Of a stretch of 64,000 bases of DNA, positions 44,813 to 54,932 are shown piece by piece. The stretch comes from Parvularculaceae bacterium (GTDB taxonomy: Bacteria; Pseudomonadota; Alphaproteobacteria; Caulobacterales; Parvularculaceae). The position numbers were made by a program, and so were the translations under genes. Position 1 is the first letter of the stretch, and every line of letters starts with the position of its first letter. Under the pieces are notes generated by a model that saw only the letters and a list, made by a program, of their open reading frames with translations, made no database searches and was not told the origin of the DNA. The stretch lies in the NCBI GenBank assembly GCA_021776475.1, contig JAJFFV010000006.1, positions 248,001-312,000 of the forward strand. The letters are read 5' to 3'.

Positions 44813-45664
44813 ATGCGTTATTCAACCGTCATGTCGCGCCTGACGTTAGCAATTTTTGTACTTGTTTCAGCCGCATGCTCACAAGCAGACACGGTCAATA
44901 TCAATGTTTCGGGATCCTCTACGGTTTTGCCGGTCGTTTCCCGAGCGGCCGAGCAATACGCTCAAGAAATGCCCGAAGTCAGGGTCGTCGTTAATGCCGG
45001 CGGCTCAGGGGTGGGGGTCAAACAACTGGGTTCGGGCCAAACCGATATTGGCATGATCTCACGCGACATCACCGACGGTGAATATGAGCAATATGCAGAT
45101 GTTGGTCTAAAAACTTACGCAATCGGTGTCGATGCGGTTGTGCCGGTCGTTTCCTCGGAAATCTACGCCGCTGGTGTTACATCTCTGACTTTTCCACAGA
45201 TTGCCAGCATATATCGGGGCGAGGTCACAAACTGGTCAGCCATTGGCGGGCCGGATCTTGAAATCCTGGTAATTGACAAAGAAGCGTCGAGGGGAACCCG
45301 GCAGGTGTTCATGAGCAAGATTATGGGCAATAAGAACGCGACCGCGCCCGGTGCAAAGCTGGTTCTCGGCTCAAACAACGAAGAACAAACAGCCCTCGCG
45401 CAAAGCGACGCGGCGATTGGTATGTTGTCGCATGCCTGGCTCAACGACGATGTCAAAGGGCTGTCGATTATTATCGCCGATGGTGCTCCAATCGAACCGA
45501 CGTTGGCTAACATCAAAAACGGTCAATTTCCGATCACCCGTAATCTTTTGCTCGTTAGTCGAAGTGACCTGTCAGCGCCAGCACAGGATTTTATCGACTA
45601 TATCCTGAGCCCTGAAGGACAGAAAATCGTTGAGGAATCCGGTTATATCAGAGTATCTGAATGA
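44813..45664 (+). CDS. pstS: Phosphate-binding protein, PstS family (system 1)
   Basis: The solute-binding component of the first Pst-type importer, probably a lipoprotein (lipobox SAAC after a hydrophobic stretch). The binding-site pattern is GSSTVLPVV, ISRDITDGE and ASRGTRQVF, as in phosphate-binding proteins. At about 283 residues it is shorter than the other PstS in the window. The start is uncertain: the frame opens at 44699, and ATG 44792, 44813 and 44831 are all possible; 44813 gives a good signal peptide. The stop overlaps pstC by 4 bases. Confidence 0.85.
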   Translation: MRYSTVMSRLTLAIFVLVSAACSQADTVNINVSGSSTVLPVVSRAAEQYAQEMPEVRVVVNAGGSGVGVKQLGSGQTDIGMISRDITDGEYEQYADVGLKTYAIGVDAVVPVVSSEIYAAGVTSLTFPQIASIYRGEVTNWSAIGGPDLEILVIDKEASRGTRQVFMSKIMGNKNATAPGAKLVLGSNNEEQTALAQSDAAIGMLSHAWLNDDVKGLSIIIADGAPIEPTLANIKNGQFPITRNLLLVSRSDLSAPAQDFIDYILSPEGQKIVEESGYIRVSE

Positions 45665-46518
45665 GGATTTCGCGGCTCTATATCGCCGGTAGCGCGATTG
45701 TCTCGGCGATCATAGTGCTGTTGATTTTTGTGACACTGATCGTCAATTCATCAGCCGCTGTTGCCGCTAATGGCTTTCATCTTTTCACGTATGAATGGAA
45801 TCCCGCCAAAGATCAGTTTGGTGTCTTACCAATGATTTTTGGATCCGGTGCCGTCACGATCATTGCGCTCTGTCTTGCGGTGCCGATTGGTCTGATGGCC
45901 GCGATTTTTACCTCCGAGATTTTGAATCCGATGTGGCGGGCACCAGTGAAGTCGGTCCTTGAAATTTTGGCCGGTATTCCTTCGATCATTTATGGCCTGA
46001 TTGGTATTGCTTTTTTCAGCGTTTGGGTTGGTGATCTGTTTGATCTGCAATCCGGGAGAACAATTCTGACTGCCGGTCTTTTGCTGGCGATCATGATCTT
46101 GCCCACTATCATCACATTGTGTGACGATGCTCTTCATAATGTGCCCCAAAAATATCGCGAAACAGCTGCAGGCCTTGCTCTGTATAAATACGAAATCGTC
46201 AAGGATGTGCTGTTACCGATTGCAAAAGCAGATATCAACGGAGCTGTCCTGCTGGCGCTGGGCAGGGCGCTTGGTGAAACAATGGCGGTTATGCTGGTGA
46301 TAGGCAGTATCGACCGGGTTCCGGAGCCGTTTTATAACGCTCTGTCGGCAGGACAGACGATTACCTCGAAATTAGGGCGTGAAGTAGCCGAGTCCGCTTT
46401 TGGTTCCGTTCACTTCAGCGCCTTGATTTTCATGAGCCTGTTGCTTGTCGCGATCACCGTCAGTTTGACCAGCCTGACCCAGTTTTATTTCAAACAGGAG
46501 CAAAGGCTTGTTGAGTAA
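45661..46518 (+). CDS. pstC: Phosphate ABC transporter permease PstC (system 1)
   Basis: A 285-residue inner-membrane permease with six predicted helices. The GVLPMIFGSGAVTIIAL N-terminal segment, EILAGIPSIIYGLIG, and the coupling loop AAGLALYKYEIV with GRALGETMAV are PstC-like. It is compact, lacking the large extra N-terminal part of the second PstC in the window. The ATG start lies in the pstS stop (ATGA). Confidence 0.88.
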   Translation: MRISRLYIAGSAIVSAIIVLLIFVTLIVNSSAAVAANGFHLFTYEWNPAKDQFGVLPMIFGSGAVTIIALCLAVPIGLMAAIFTSEILNPMWRAPVKSVLEILAGIPSIIYGLIGIAFFSVWVGDLFDLQSGRTILTAGLLLAIMILPTIITLCDDALHNVPQKYRETAAGLALYKYEIVKDVLLPIAKADINGAVLLALGRALGETMAVMLVIGSIDRVPEPFYNALSAGQTITSKLGREVAESAFGSVHFSALIFMSLLLVAITVSLTSLTQFYFKQEQRLVE

Positions 46519-47362
46519 CAGATCAATCGCAAACACCGCGTTCGTCTTTCTCAGCCGCCTTGCAACGGGGATTTGCGGGTTCATTCTCGTTTTTTTGATT
46601 GGCGTGATTGTCTGGAATGGCATGAACTCAATGAACATCCAGTTCCTGCTCTCAGAAGCGTCCAACTTCGGCGCCTCAGGCGGCATACTTTACCAGATTG
46701 TTGGCAGCCTTTTACTTGTAGTGATGGCGTCGGTTCTTGTGATGCCCGTCGCTATTGGAACCGCTTTGTTCAAGAGCGAATATATTACATCGCCGGCGTT
46801 GTTCCGATTGAGCAGTATTTTGATCTACAGCCTTAACGGCATCCCGTCCGTGACATTCGGTATCTTCGGACTGATTTTCTTTGTGAATATTCTGGGTACC
46901 GGTATTTCCTGGTTTGTCGGGTCGATCATATTGGCCATGATGATGTTGCCGACAATCGTTCTGACGACTTATCAGTCGGTCAACAGCATTCCCTCATCTT
47001 ACAGAGAAAATGCCTATGCACTCGGTTTGAACAAGTGGCAAGTGATCGTCAAAGTGCTGTTGCCGCAAAGTTTCCACGGGGCGGTTACCGGCCTGCTGAT
47101 CGCTCTTGCCCGAGCAATAGGCGAAACAGCGCCAATTATGTTCATTGCCACTGCTTTTTCTGGAATCACTGTTCCAGGTTCTCTGTTTGATCCTGTCGTT
47201 TCACTCCCAACACACATTCTTGCTTTGGCCCAGCAAGCAACTAACGAGGCCGCACTGCAAAACGCTTGGGGATCAAGCCTGGTACTGTTATCATTGGTGC
47301 TTGTGTTCAGCGTTTCAGCTTTGCTCAGCCGCCTCAGATTGAAGGAGATCAGCCAGCGATGA
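46508..47362 (+). CDS. pstA: Phosphate ABC transporter permease PstA (system 1)
   Basis: A 284-residue permease partner of PstC. It has six hydrophobic segments, the SLNGIPSVTFGIFGL block, and the coupling loop AYALGLNKWQVI followed by ARAIGETAPIM. TTG 46508 was chosen as start because AGGAG (46497-46501) precedes it at a usual distance; the next codon is also TTG. It overlaps pstC by 11 bases and pstB by 4. Confidence 0.87.
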   Translation: MLSNRSIANTAFVFLSRLATGICGFILVFLIGVIVWNGMNSMNIQFLLSEASNFGASGGILYQIVGSLLLVVMASVLVMPVAIGTALFKSEYITSPALFRLSSILIYSLNGIPSVTFGIFGLIFFVNILGTGISWFVGSIILAMMMLPTIVLTTYQSVNSIPSSYRENAYALGLNKWQVIVKVLLPQSFHGAVTGLLIALARAIGETAPIMFIATAFSGITVPGSLFDPVVSLPTHILALAQQATNEAALQNAWGSSLVLLSLVLVFSVSALLSRLRLKEISQR

Positions 47363-48171
47363 CCCCGACACCCCTCTTGAAAGTCGTTCCTGTAAGTGAG
47401 CCAGAATTTGCTGAATGGTCAGTTCATTCTGAAGACTTCAATGTCTGGTATCGGGACGCGCACATCTTAAACGATATCAATGTAAGGTTCCCGGCGAAGG
47501 GCATTACTTGTATTGTCGGCCCGTCAGGTAGTGGAAAGTCGACGCTGATCCGAAGCATCAATCGAATTAATGACGAAGTGCCGGGTTTTCTCAGCCGTGG
47601 CTCAATCAGCTTCAATGGTAAAGATGTTTATACTGATTATAAAGACTTGACGATCTTGCGCACCGAGATCGGCATGGTGTTCCAGAAACCATGTGTGTTT
47701 CCGAAGTCAATCAGTGAAAATGTTCTTTTTGGGGTTGCAAAGACACGCAAATTATCGCGCGCAGAACGGCTGATACTTGTTGAAGAAAATTTGCGAGCCG
47801 TTTCTCTTTGGAAAGAAGTATCTTATCGCCTTGATGATAGCGCGACGTCGTTGTCGCTCGGTCAACAGCAAAGACTGTGCATTGCCCGAACGCTGGCCGT
47901 AAAGCCGAAAATATTACTGCTGGACGAACCAACGGCGTCGGTCGATCCGGTATCAGGCAGGGCGATTGAAGAACTGTTGCTCAAGCTGAAAAAGGATTAC
48001 ACAATCCTACTCGTAACTCACGACCTTCAGCAGACAAAGCGTATCGCTGATCATATCGTTTTTCTTTGCGATGGCGAAGTTATCGAGCAGGGTGATAAAG
48101 CCAAAATGGTTACTAATCCCGAGCACCAAAAAACAAAGACTTATCTGTCAGACAGTTTTTGTGAGTGCTGA
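47359..48171 (+). CDS. pstB: Phosphate ABC transporter ATPase PstB (system 1)
   Basis: The 270-residue ATPase of the first Pst system. Walker A is GPSGSGKST, the Q-loop is FQKPCVFPKSI (PstB type), Walker B is ILLLDEPTA, and the H-loop is VTHDLQQ. The ABC signature reads LSLGQ instead of the usual LSGGQ, an uncommon change in the nucleotide-sandwiching motif. ATG 47359 overlaps the pstA stop. It is convergent with phoU, leaving 32 bases between them. Confidence 0.9.
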   Translation: MTPTPLLKVVPVSEPEFAEWSVHSEDFNVWYRDAHILNDINVRFPAKGITCIVGPSGSGKSTLIRSINRINDEVPGFLSRGSISFNGKDVYTDYKDLTILRTEIGMVFQKPCVFPKSISENVLFGVAKTRKLSRAERLILVEENLRAVSLWKEVSYRLDDSATSLSLGQQQRLCIARTLAVKPKILLLDEPTASVDPVSGRAIEELLLKLKKDYTILLVTHDLQQTKRIADHIVFLCDGEVIEQGDKAKMVTNPEHQKTKTYLSDSFCEC

Positions 48172-48203
48172 CCACTGCAACATGCGAGCACCGAGCGACA
48201 GGC

Positions 48204-48920
48204 TTAGTCGTTGTCTGCCTCGGGAACGGCCGTTGAACTTGTTTTGTCGTTCTTTGGGCGACGGGCTTCGATGTGGTCGCCTGTGACGACATAATGAATC
48301 GCTTCAGCAATATTTGTTACCTGGTCGCCAACACGCTCCAGGTTCTTCGCAATAAAAGTCATTTGTGAACAGGCGTTGATATTACTGTTATCCGTCATCA
48401 TGCCTGACAGAACGATATGGAAGATTTCGTTGCAATAGGTATCAATTTCTTGGTCGGAAATTCGGATCCTGAGGGCCTGCTCAACATCCCGTGCTGCATA
48501 AGCATTGAACACAGCATCGACAGTTGTTGTCGCCAGACGGCCCATCTCGATAAGTTTTTCGATACCGTTAACCGGCTCAGATTCGACGATAACACTTGTA
48601 CGCTTTGCCGTGTTCTTGGCGATATCACCGATGCGCTCCAGTTCCCGCGCTATTTTGAGGGCGGCAATCGTTTCTCGTAAGTCGACAGCAACCGGGTTAC
48701 GCAACGCCAGGATCGTCATCACACGTTCTTCGATATCTGCATTGATTGCATCAACTTGCTTATCGTTCTTGCGTACCCGCTTGGCCAACTGGACGTTGCG
48801 CTGCTCCAGCGCATCAATCGCCGAACCCAACTGATCGCGAACCAGTTTACCCATGCGCGACAATTCCTCGGAGAGGGCCTTCATGTCGTCATCAAAGGAC
48901 TTTACAATATGATCGCTCAT
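48204..48920 (-). CDS. phoU: Phosphate signalling protein PhoU
   Basis: PhoU links the Pst transporter to the PhoR/PhoB two-component system and represses the regulon when phosphate is plentiful. The 238-residue helical protein has two three-helix repeats with the metal-binding E/D-x3-D patterns, for example RELERIGDIAKNTAKR and KNLERVGDQVTNIAEA. It is last in the minus-strand pst operon; phoR and phoB are not in the window. Confidence 0.95.
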   Translation of the reverse strand: MSDHIVKSFDDDMKALSEELSRMGKLVRDQLGSAIDALEQRNVQLAKRVRKNDKQVDAINADIEERVMTILALRNPVAVDLRETIAALKIARELERIGDIAKNTAKRTSVIVESEPVNGIEKLIEMGRLATTTVDAVFNAYAARDVEQALRIRISDQEIDTYCNEIFHIVLSGMMTDNSNINACSQMTFIAKNLERVGDQVTNIAEAIHYVVTGDHIEARRPKNDKTSSTAVPEADND

Positions 48921-48947
48921 CGAAACCTCAGTTTTTCATTGGACAGA

Positions 48948-49808
48948 TCATCCCGTCCGTCCGGTGATGTAATCTTGAGTTCGCTTATCCTCAGGGTTCG
49001 AGAAAATTTTTGCTGTTTCACCGTACTCGACCAGATCACCCATATGAAAAAAAGCAGTTTTCTGTGAAATCCGGGCGGCTTGCGCCATAGAGTGCGTGAC
49101 GATCACAATGCAGTAGTTTTCTTTTAATTCATCAATAAGGACTTCGAGTTTCGCTGTTGCAATGGGGTCAAGTGCGGAAGCAGGCTCGTCCATCAGGATG
49201 ACTTCCGGATCGACGGCAATCGCCCGGGCGATCACGAGACGTTGCTGTTGTCCTCCTGAAAGCCCAGTGCCCGGATCATCCAATCTGTCTTTTACTTCCT
49301 CCCACAAGCCGCCTTTTCTGAGGCTGGTTTCAACAATACCGTCCAGCTCAACGCGAGTTTCGGCAAGACCATGAATACGAGGACCATAGGCGACATTATC
49401 ATAAATCGATTTGGGGAATGGGTTCGGTTTCTGAAACACCATGCCAACGCGTGCACGCAGGAGAACCGGATCGATGTCATTGCTGTAAATGTCCTGACCG
49501 TCCATCAGAACTTCACCGCTGACGCGCGCGCCGGTGATCGTATCATTCATTCGATTAAAGACGCGCAGAAAAGACGATTTTCCGCATCCCGACGGCCCGA
49601 TCAGCGCGGTCACACCATTGTCTTGTATATTCATGTCTATGCCGTGCAATGCTTCCAGCGATCCATAGTGCACCCGAACATCACGACAGGTGAATTTTGC
49701 GTTGTCGAACTCAGTTTCTGTAGTCACGTTCACTTGGCCCATCAATTCCAACTCTGGCGTTAGAGCTCTGTACGATACTTTGTTCGTACTTGTAAGGAGT
49801 TGCGTCAT
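48948..49808 (-). CDS. pstB: Phosphate ABC transporter ATPase PstB (system 2)
   Basis: The 286-residue ATPase of the second Pst importer. Walker [10 protein letters not shown], the PstB-specific [15 protein letters not shown], signature LSGGQQQR, Walker [13 protein letters not shown] and H-loop [12 protein letters not shown] are all intact. ATG 49808 is used; GTG 49817, which overlaps pstA, would add three residues. It is upstream of phoU in the same operon. Confidence 0.94.
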   Translation of the reverse strand: MTQLLTSTNKVSYRALTPELELMGQVNVTTETEFDNAKFTCRDVRVHYGSLEALHGIDMNIQDNGVTALIGPSGCGKSSFLRVFNRMNDTITGARVSGEVLMDGQDIYSNDIDPVLLRARVGMVFQKPNPFPKSIYDNVAYGPRIHGLAETRVELDGIVETSLRKGGLWEEVKDRLDDPGTGLSGGQQQRLVIARAIAVDPEVILMDEPASALDPIATAKLEVLIDELKENYCIVIVTHSMAQAARISQKTAFFHMGDLVEYGETAKIFSNPEDKRTQDYITGRTG

Positions 49809-49810
49809 GC

Positions 49811-51121
49811 CTACCACCTTTTCTCCAATCTGGAACGCAGAAAGATTGCTATGCCGTTCATGGTGATAAGAACGGTAAGTAGAACAAGTATTGCCGCTGA
49901 CGTGCGTTCCGCCCAGGCCCGCTCCGGGCTATCTGACCACAAGAAGATTTGTACCGGGAGAGCTGCTGCAGGATCGGTAACACTGGTCGGAATCTCGGTC
50001 ACAAAAGCGACCATGCCGATCATCAGAAGCGGAGCGGTCTCTCCCAATGCTTGCGCCATGCCGATGATCGACCCGGTTAGAATACCGGGAGCCGCAAGAG
50101 GCAGTTTGTGGTGAAATACCGCTTGAATGTGAGACGCGCCGACACTGAGCGCACCATCACGGATAGAGGGCGAGACGGCGCGGAGGGCAGACCTCGTTGC
50201 AATGATAATTGTCGGAAACGTCATTAAGGCAAGGACCATCCCACCGACGAGAGGTGCCGAGCGCGGCAGCCCCATGAAATTCAAGAACACAGCAAGGCCG
50301 AGCAGCCCAAACACAATTGACGGCACCGCTGCCAGATTGTTGATGTTGATTTCGATGAAGTCAGTGAATTTGTTCTTCGGGGCGAACTCGTCGAGATAGA
50401 CTGCGGCCCCAACACCGATGGGGAAGGCTAGCGCGAATGCAACGAGAAGTGCCATGGCGGAACCGGCAAGGGCGCTGGCGATACCGGCCAGTTCCGGATC
50501 ACGGCTGTCGGTCCCGGTAAAGAAGATCACGTTGAAGCGGGCCTTGATCTCACCATTTGCGACCAGTTCGTCGACCCAACCAATCTGCTGGTCAGAAACT
50601 TTTCGCCGCTGTTCAGGCACATCGCGTAGGATATTGCCTTTCAAAAGCTGGTCCACATCGTCCGAAGTAGGCACAACAATCGTCAGGGTCTGGCCAACGA
50701 GATCAGGATTTTTATAGACCATTTGCCGGACGTGGTTGGTCGCGCCGGATGCTGAGACAACCCGGAACAGGTCGCGCTTGCCTTTGCGATCCGAGACATC
50801 CGGGAACCGCGTGTACAGAGCTTCCTGGATGATTCTGCGGTAGTTCGCTTGCCTTAGAGCATCCGGGTCACGGGCATTGGTTGGGTCAAGCGTAGTCTCT
50901 TCCAAAACAACTGTCATGGTAATCGAGTGCTGATAAAATGCTTTGTACCCGGTGCCGATCACCGATACCAACAACCAAGCAAGAGCCGTCATCGCGAGAA
51001 TAATTGCGACGATACCAAAGAATTTAAACCGGATTTCTTTGGCTTTGCGCTTTTTGAGACGCTTTAGAGCACGGTCAGATTGATGTATTGATTGGGAGGG
51101 TTGATTAGCCATCTTACTCAT
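49811..51121 (-). CDS. pstA: Phosphate ABC transporter permease PstA (system 2)
   Basis: A 436-residue permease of the long proteobacterial type. A cytoplasmic basic tail and first helix (about 30-60) are followed by a periplasmic DUF3333-like region of about 150 residues ([16 protein letters not shown] and onward), then the permease core with [18 protein letters not shown] and the coupling loop [12 protein letters not shown] followed by [22 protein letters not shown] precedes the ATG. It overlaps pstC by 8 bases. Confidence 0.93.
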   Translation of the reverse strand: MSKMANQPSQSIHQSDRALKRLKKRKAKEIRFKFFGIVAIILAMTALAWLLVSVIGTGYKAFYQHSITMTVVLEETTLDPTNARDPDALRQANYRRIIQEALYTRFPDVSDRKGKRDLFRVVSASGATNHVRQMVYKNPDLVGQTLTIVVPTSDDVDQLLKGNILRDVPEQRRKVSDQQIGWVDELVANGEIKARFNVIFFTGTDSRDPELAGIASALAGSAMALLVAFALAFPIGVGAAVYLDEFAPKNKFTDFIEININNLAAVPSIVFGLLGLAVFLNFMGLPRSAPLVGGMVLALMTFPTIIIATRSALRAVSPSIRDGALSVGASHIQAVFHHKLPLAAPGILTGSIIGMAQALGETAPLLMIGMVAFVTEIPTSVTDPAAALPVQIFLWSDSPERAWAERTSAAILVLLTVLITMNGIAIFLRSRLEKRW

Positions 51122-52361
51122 ACCTCTCCCGGTATTTACGCACTACAAGAAGGGCGATCACATTGAGGACTAGCGTAATCACAAACAACACCAACCCAAG
51201 CGCAAACGCCGCCAGGGTCTTGGGACTGTCAAATTCCTGATCCCCGGTCAGAAGGGCAACAATCTGCACAGTGACGGTTGTAACGGCTTCGAACGGATTA
51301 CCGGTGAGGTTTGCGGCGCGTCCGGCAGCCATGACGACAATCATGGTCTCGCCGATTGCCCGGCTTACCGCCAGAAGAAGCGCACCAATGATTCCGGGAA
51401 GCGCACCGGCAAAAACCACCTTCGTCATGGTTTCGGATTTTGTCGCGCCCAGTGCGTAGGACCCGTCGCGCAATGTCTGCGGCACGGCATTGATAACATC
51501 ATCTGACAACGACGAAATAAATGGGATTATCATGATCCCCATAACAGATCCGGCTGCGATGGCGCTTTGTGTCGGGACGGCAAAACCCAGCGATTCGGCA
51601 AAGGCTCGCACCGTTGGGCCGACAGTCAAAAGGGCAAAAAAGCCGTAAACAACTGTTGGCACACCTGCGAGAATTTCGATTGCAGGTTTTACAATACCGC
51701 GCGTCCGCTTGGTTGCGTATTCAGACAGATAGATCGCAATCATCAGACCGATTGGTGCCGCCACAAAAATCGCGACTGCCATCACCAGAAATGTACCGGC
51801 GAAAATTGGAATGGCGCCAAACGAACCAGACTGACCTGCCTGGTCTTCGCGCAGAGCGGTTTGCGGAGACCATTGCAGGCCTGTGAGGAATTCGAATATC
51901 GACACTTGTTCGAAGAAGCGAAGGCTCTCAAACAACAAGGAGAGGACAATCCCCAAAGTGGTCAGCACGGCAATAACGGAGCACAGGAGCAGAGCACTGT
52001 TGATGAAGAATTCGACATAACGGCGGGCCCGAAAGTCCGATCGGATGAGCCGCGTGTTCATCAGCGTCACCGCAACAGCGGACAGCGCAATCGCCATTGC
52101 AACAAGGTGGGGTGGAATCGCAGCACCATCTCCGGGTTGGGCGTTGACAAACATTCCAGCGGCAAAAATGACCAGGGCAGTAAAAGCCGCTGACCCTCCG
52201 AGGAACAATCCGTGATAGTTGGGTTGAGAGTGAAACCGCTTGCCTGTGCCGTTTCCGGTGAAAACTGCGAGCCTTTTGCGTGCCACACGCCGGCCATAAA
52301 AATAGGCAAGTGCTGTGACAATCGCGATCAGCGCGATGATGGACGCTGTATAGTTACCCAC
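51114..52361 (-). CDS. pstC: Phosphate ABC transporter permease PstC (system 2)
   Basis: A 415-residue long-form PstC with additional N-terminal helices before the permease core. The core has EILAGVPTVVYGFFAL and the coupling loop SYALGATKSETM followed by SRAIGETMIVVMAAG. GTG 52361 was chosen because GGGG lies seven bases upstream; the frame is open to 52385. It precedes pstA and follows pstS in the minus-strand operon. Confidence 0.91.
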   Translation of the reverse strand: MGNYTASIIALIAIVTALAYFYGRRVARKRLAVFTGNGTGKRFHSQPNYHGLFLGGSAAFTALVIFAAGMFVNAQPGDGAAIPPHLVAMAIALSAVAVTLMNTRLIRSDFRARRYVEFFINSALLLCSVIAVLTTLGIVLSLLFESLRFFEQVSIFEFLTGLQWSPQTALREDQAGQSGSFGAIPIFAGTFLVMAVAIFVAAPIGLMIAIYLSEYATKRTRGIVKPAIEILAGVPTVVYGFFALLTVGPTVRAFAESLGFAVPTQSAIAAGSVMGIMIIPFISSLSDDVINAVPQTLRDGSYALGATKSETMTKVVFAGALPGIIGALLLAVSRAIGETMIVVMAAGRAANLTGNPFEAVTTVTVQIVALLTGDQEFDSPKTLAAFALGLVLFVITLVLNVIALLVVRKYRERYE

Positions 52362-52464
52362 GCATTTACCCCGTCGTTGAAACACGACGCAGGACGGCCC
52401 GAAAGCCGCCCTGCCTTGTTTACGCTACTTACACTACAGTTTCGTATCCCGATTGGAACAATCG

Positions 52465-53538
52465 TTACTGCTGATACGCGTTCAGATTTTCCACATCGCT
52501 TCTGTATTTGGCTCTCTCTGCATCAGGCAGAGGAACAAGGCCAATTTCTTCCAGATAGCCGCCGGGACCCCAAGCTTCGTCAGACGTGAATTCAAGAGCA
52601 TATGCTTTCAACCCTTCCTTCACGCTCACATGGGCTTTCTTAATATAAAAAAACAGCGAGCGGGAGATCGAGTAGTCACCGGCTGCGATATTCTCGAAGG
52701 TTGGTTCATTGCCGTCAATACTGGCACCTTTGATTTTGTCGGCATTTTGATCAAGGAATGAGAAACCGAATATGCCAACCGCTGTTGGTGTGTTGACCAG
52801 GGTCTGGACAATCGCGTTGTCATTTTCGCCAGAGTCAATCCATTTGCCGTCCTCCCGCAATGTGTGAGCAATGCGCTGAAACGCTTTTTTGTTTTCACCA
52901 CGCAGGGTAGCGAGGCACTCGACTTTCTTCGCACCGCCTTCCATCGCTACTTCGACGAACGCATCGCGCGTGCCTGATGTTGGGGGTGGGCCGTAAGCTT
53001 CGATTGTGCTGTCCGGCAGGGACGCATCAATCTCTGACCAACTATTGTACGGGTTCAACTGCAGGGTACAGTCGGTATCGCTCACCGGTACCTCTTTCGC
53101 GAAGGCCATATAAACCTGCTTCAGGGTCAAGTCGACAGGTGTCGCATCCAAAGCGTTAGCGAGCACGATACCGTCAAAGCCGATTTTGACTTCTATGATA
53201 TCTGTGACGCCACTCTCTCCACACTTATCGAATTCGCTTTTCTTTTGACGGCGGGACGAGTTTGTAATGTCAGGGTGTTCCGTGCCAATACCTTCACAGA
53301 AAAGCTTATGTCCACCACCGGAGCCCGTGGATTCGACGACAACATCATACCCGGTCTTGTTTTTGAATTCCTGCGCCACTTTCGTGGAGAATGGGTAAAC
53401 CGTGGACGAGCCCACAATGCGAATCTCATCGCCGCTGGCGGCTTCGACTGAGGGGACAGGTGCAGTTACCTGTTCTGATCCGCAGCCTAGCGCTAGAGCA
53501 GCGCCAAAAAATGCCGCCACTGCTGATCTTGTTTTCAT
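52465..53538 (-). CDS. pstS: Phosphate-binding protein PstS (system 2)
   Basis: The periplasmic or lipid-anchored phosphate receptor of the second system. The 357-residue protein begins with a lipobox-like LALGC (Cys at about 19). Phosphate-contact blocks are GSSTVYPFS, STGSGGGHKLF, ITNSSRRQKKSE and PTSGTRDAFVE. AAAGGA precedes the ATG. It lies between the porin terminator and pstC. Confidence 0.93.
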   Translation of the reverse strand: MKTRSAVAAFFGAALALGCGSEQVTAPVPSVEAASGDEIRIVGSSTVYPFSTKVAQEFKNKTGYDVVVESTGSGGGHKLFCEGIGTEHPDITNSSRRQKKSEFDKCGESGVTDIIEVKIGFDGIVLANALDATPVDLTLKQVYMAFAKEVPVSDTDCTLQLNPYNSWSEIDASLPDSTIEAYGPPPTSGTRDAFVEVAMEGGAKKVECLATLRGENKKAFQRIAHTLREDGKWIDSGENDNAIVQTLVNTPTAVGIFGFSFLDQNADKIKGASIDGNEPTFENIAAGDYSISRSLFFYIKKAHVSVKEGLKAYALEFTSDEAWGPGGYLEEIGLVPLPDAERAKYRSDVENLNAYQQ

Positions 53539-53580
53539 GATAGATTTCCTTTCAAACTTAATTAATCGCTGCCGAAAAAG

Positions 53581-53605
53581 TTCCTGCCGAAAGCATCGGC
53601 AGGAA
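53581..53605 (-). terminator. Terminator-like hairpin between porin and pstS
   Basis: A perfect 10-bp stem, TTCCTGCCGA (53581-53590) with TCGGCAGGAA (53596-53605), and a 5-base loop. On the minus strand it is followed by CTTTTTCGG. It lies just after the porin stop and before pstS, so it could end porin transcripts while letting part of them read into the pst operon. Confidence 0.75.
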
Positions 53606-53618
53606 AAGTCGGGCGGGC

Positions 53619-54869
53619 TTAAAAATCAAACTGTGCTCTGAATATGACACCACTCACACTTTCAGTTGGTGTTCCTGCCGTAACGAGAGCGGCAAAACTA
53701 CTGTCAAGGCCAGAGGTACTAGTCCCAATGTCTGCATCAACATTGAAATAGTTGAGGCCAAGTCGCGTGTATTTGGTTGGCCACCAATCTGCGCCAAGAA
53801 CAAAAGAATTGTATTCGCCGCCATTCACAACAGAATCACTGAGGCTGATCGTGTCATAGCGAGCAACAAACGAGACTGCGCCATTGCCGCCTGTATTTAC
53901 CGGATTGTCGACTTTAGGCCGGTTAAACTTTCCATTTTTGTAGGCTTTTTTGCCTCCAAAGAACGCCCCGGCTTCAACATAAGCGCCATCGAAATCCGGA
54001 TCGCTTGTGCACGCGCCGCCAGCTATCGCAGCCTCACTGCAGCTCGCGTTAGTCACACCATATTCACCGGCAATCCAGGTGTTGCCAAAAATACCGGCAG
54101 CTTCAACGCCGTAAAAGTTGTCAGAGTCAGCAATACGTCCTGTGCTGATAATCCGACCAGGAAAGTGTGTAACCGGTCGTTGCCGGTAGCGTATGTCACT
54201 TTGAGTATCACCATTTTCCCGATGCCTGACCGACGCGCCGAGGTGAACGAGCGCCTCAACGGTATTAACCGGCGTGTAAGTACCGCGCGCTGCCAGGGCA
54301 TAGCCTTCTTCCCGGCTGGTGGCATCAAGGTTCTCTCCAAAAACACCGGCAGTAAACGTGTGATTGTCACCAGATGTGCTGACGCTGACGCCGACACGGC
54401 GGTTGAACTCGAAAGCGTCAGTGAAGGCAGCGCGTTCAAGCACCGAGATGAACCGCGACGAAGTTTGTTCGTCAAGAGAGTTGGCTGTTTTGTGCTGACC
54501 GAGCTTGACGGACCAGTCACTGCCTTCAGGCGTCCACTGCAGATAAGCGTCTTCGACGTTCACTTCATTGCCGCTGTCCGTGTTCAATTCGACCTTATAT
54601 TTGATCGTCGAGCCCATTTTTCCGGAAACGCCGAGGCGTAAACGGCGCAATTCGCTGCCATTGAATTCGACATCTGTATTGTCTGCCTCTGAGATCGCGT
54701 AATCTATTTGCACCCGACCCCCAACTTTAAACTCCCAGCCATCACCCCTGAATGTCGGTGCAGCTCCCGATTTTGATATCTTGCCGGCTGATTCGTCCGC
54801 AACAGCTGTGCCCGCAGATGCCGCGGTAATAGCCACAATAGAAACTACAATATTGCCCTTCAGAGACAT
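53619..54869 (-). CDS. Phosphate-selective porin OprO/OprP family
   Basis: An outer-membrane channel of 416 residues with a signal peptide (about 1-24, ending AVADES). Typical blocks are FKVGGRVQIDYA, RRLRLGVSGKMGSTIKYKVE and the YLQWTPEGSDWSVKLGQ strand, and the chain ends in phenylalanine (FRAQFDF), as outer-membrane barrels do. Linkage to pstSCAB-phoU and the Pho-box-like repeats upstream support a role in phosphate entry at low supply. Confidence 0.9.
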   Translation of the reverse strand: MSLKGNIVVSIVAITAASAGTAVADESAGKISKSGAAPTFRGDGWEFKVGGRVQIDYAISEADNTDVEFNGSELRRLRLGVSGKMGSTIKYKVELNTDSGNEVNVEDAYLQWTPEGSDWSVKLGQHKTANSLDEQTSSRFISVLERAAFTDAFEFNRRVGVSVSTSGDNHTFTAGVFGENLDATSREEGYALAARGTYTPVNTVEALVHLGASVRHRENGDTQSDIRYRQRPVTHFPGRIISTGRIADSDNFYGVEAAGIFGNTWIAGEYGVTNASCSEAAIAGGACTSDPDFDGAYVEAGAFFGGKKAYKNGKFNRPKVDNPVNTGGNGAVSFVARYDTISLSDSVVNGGEYNSFVLGADWWPTKYTRLGLNYFNVDADIGTSTSGLDSSFAALVTAGTPTESVSGVIFRAQFDF

Positions 54870-54932
54870 CTGTTACCCTTTGAATTTACAACACCAAGAC
54901 AGCTATTGTTGCTGCAACTACTCGATGGCGCA

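Noticed and set aside
51567-52193. 208-codon plus-strand frame opposite pstC (system 2)
   Set aside because: Antisense to a membrane protein gene; composition is the typical reverse of hydrophobic codons.
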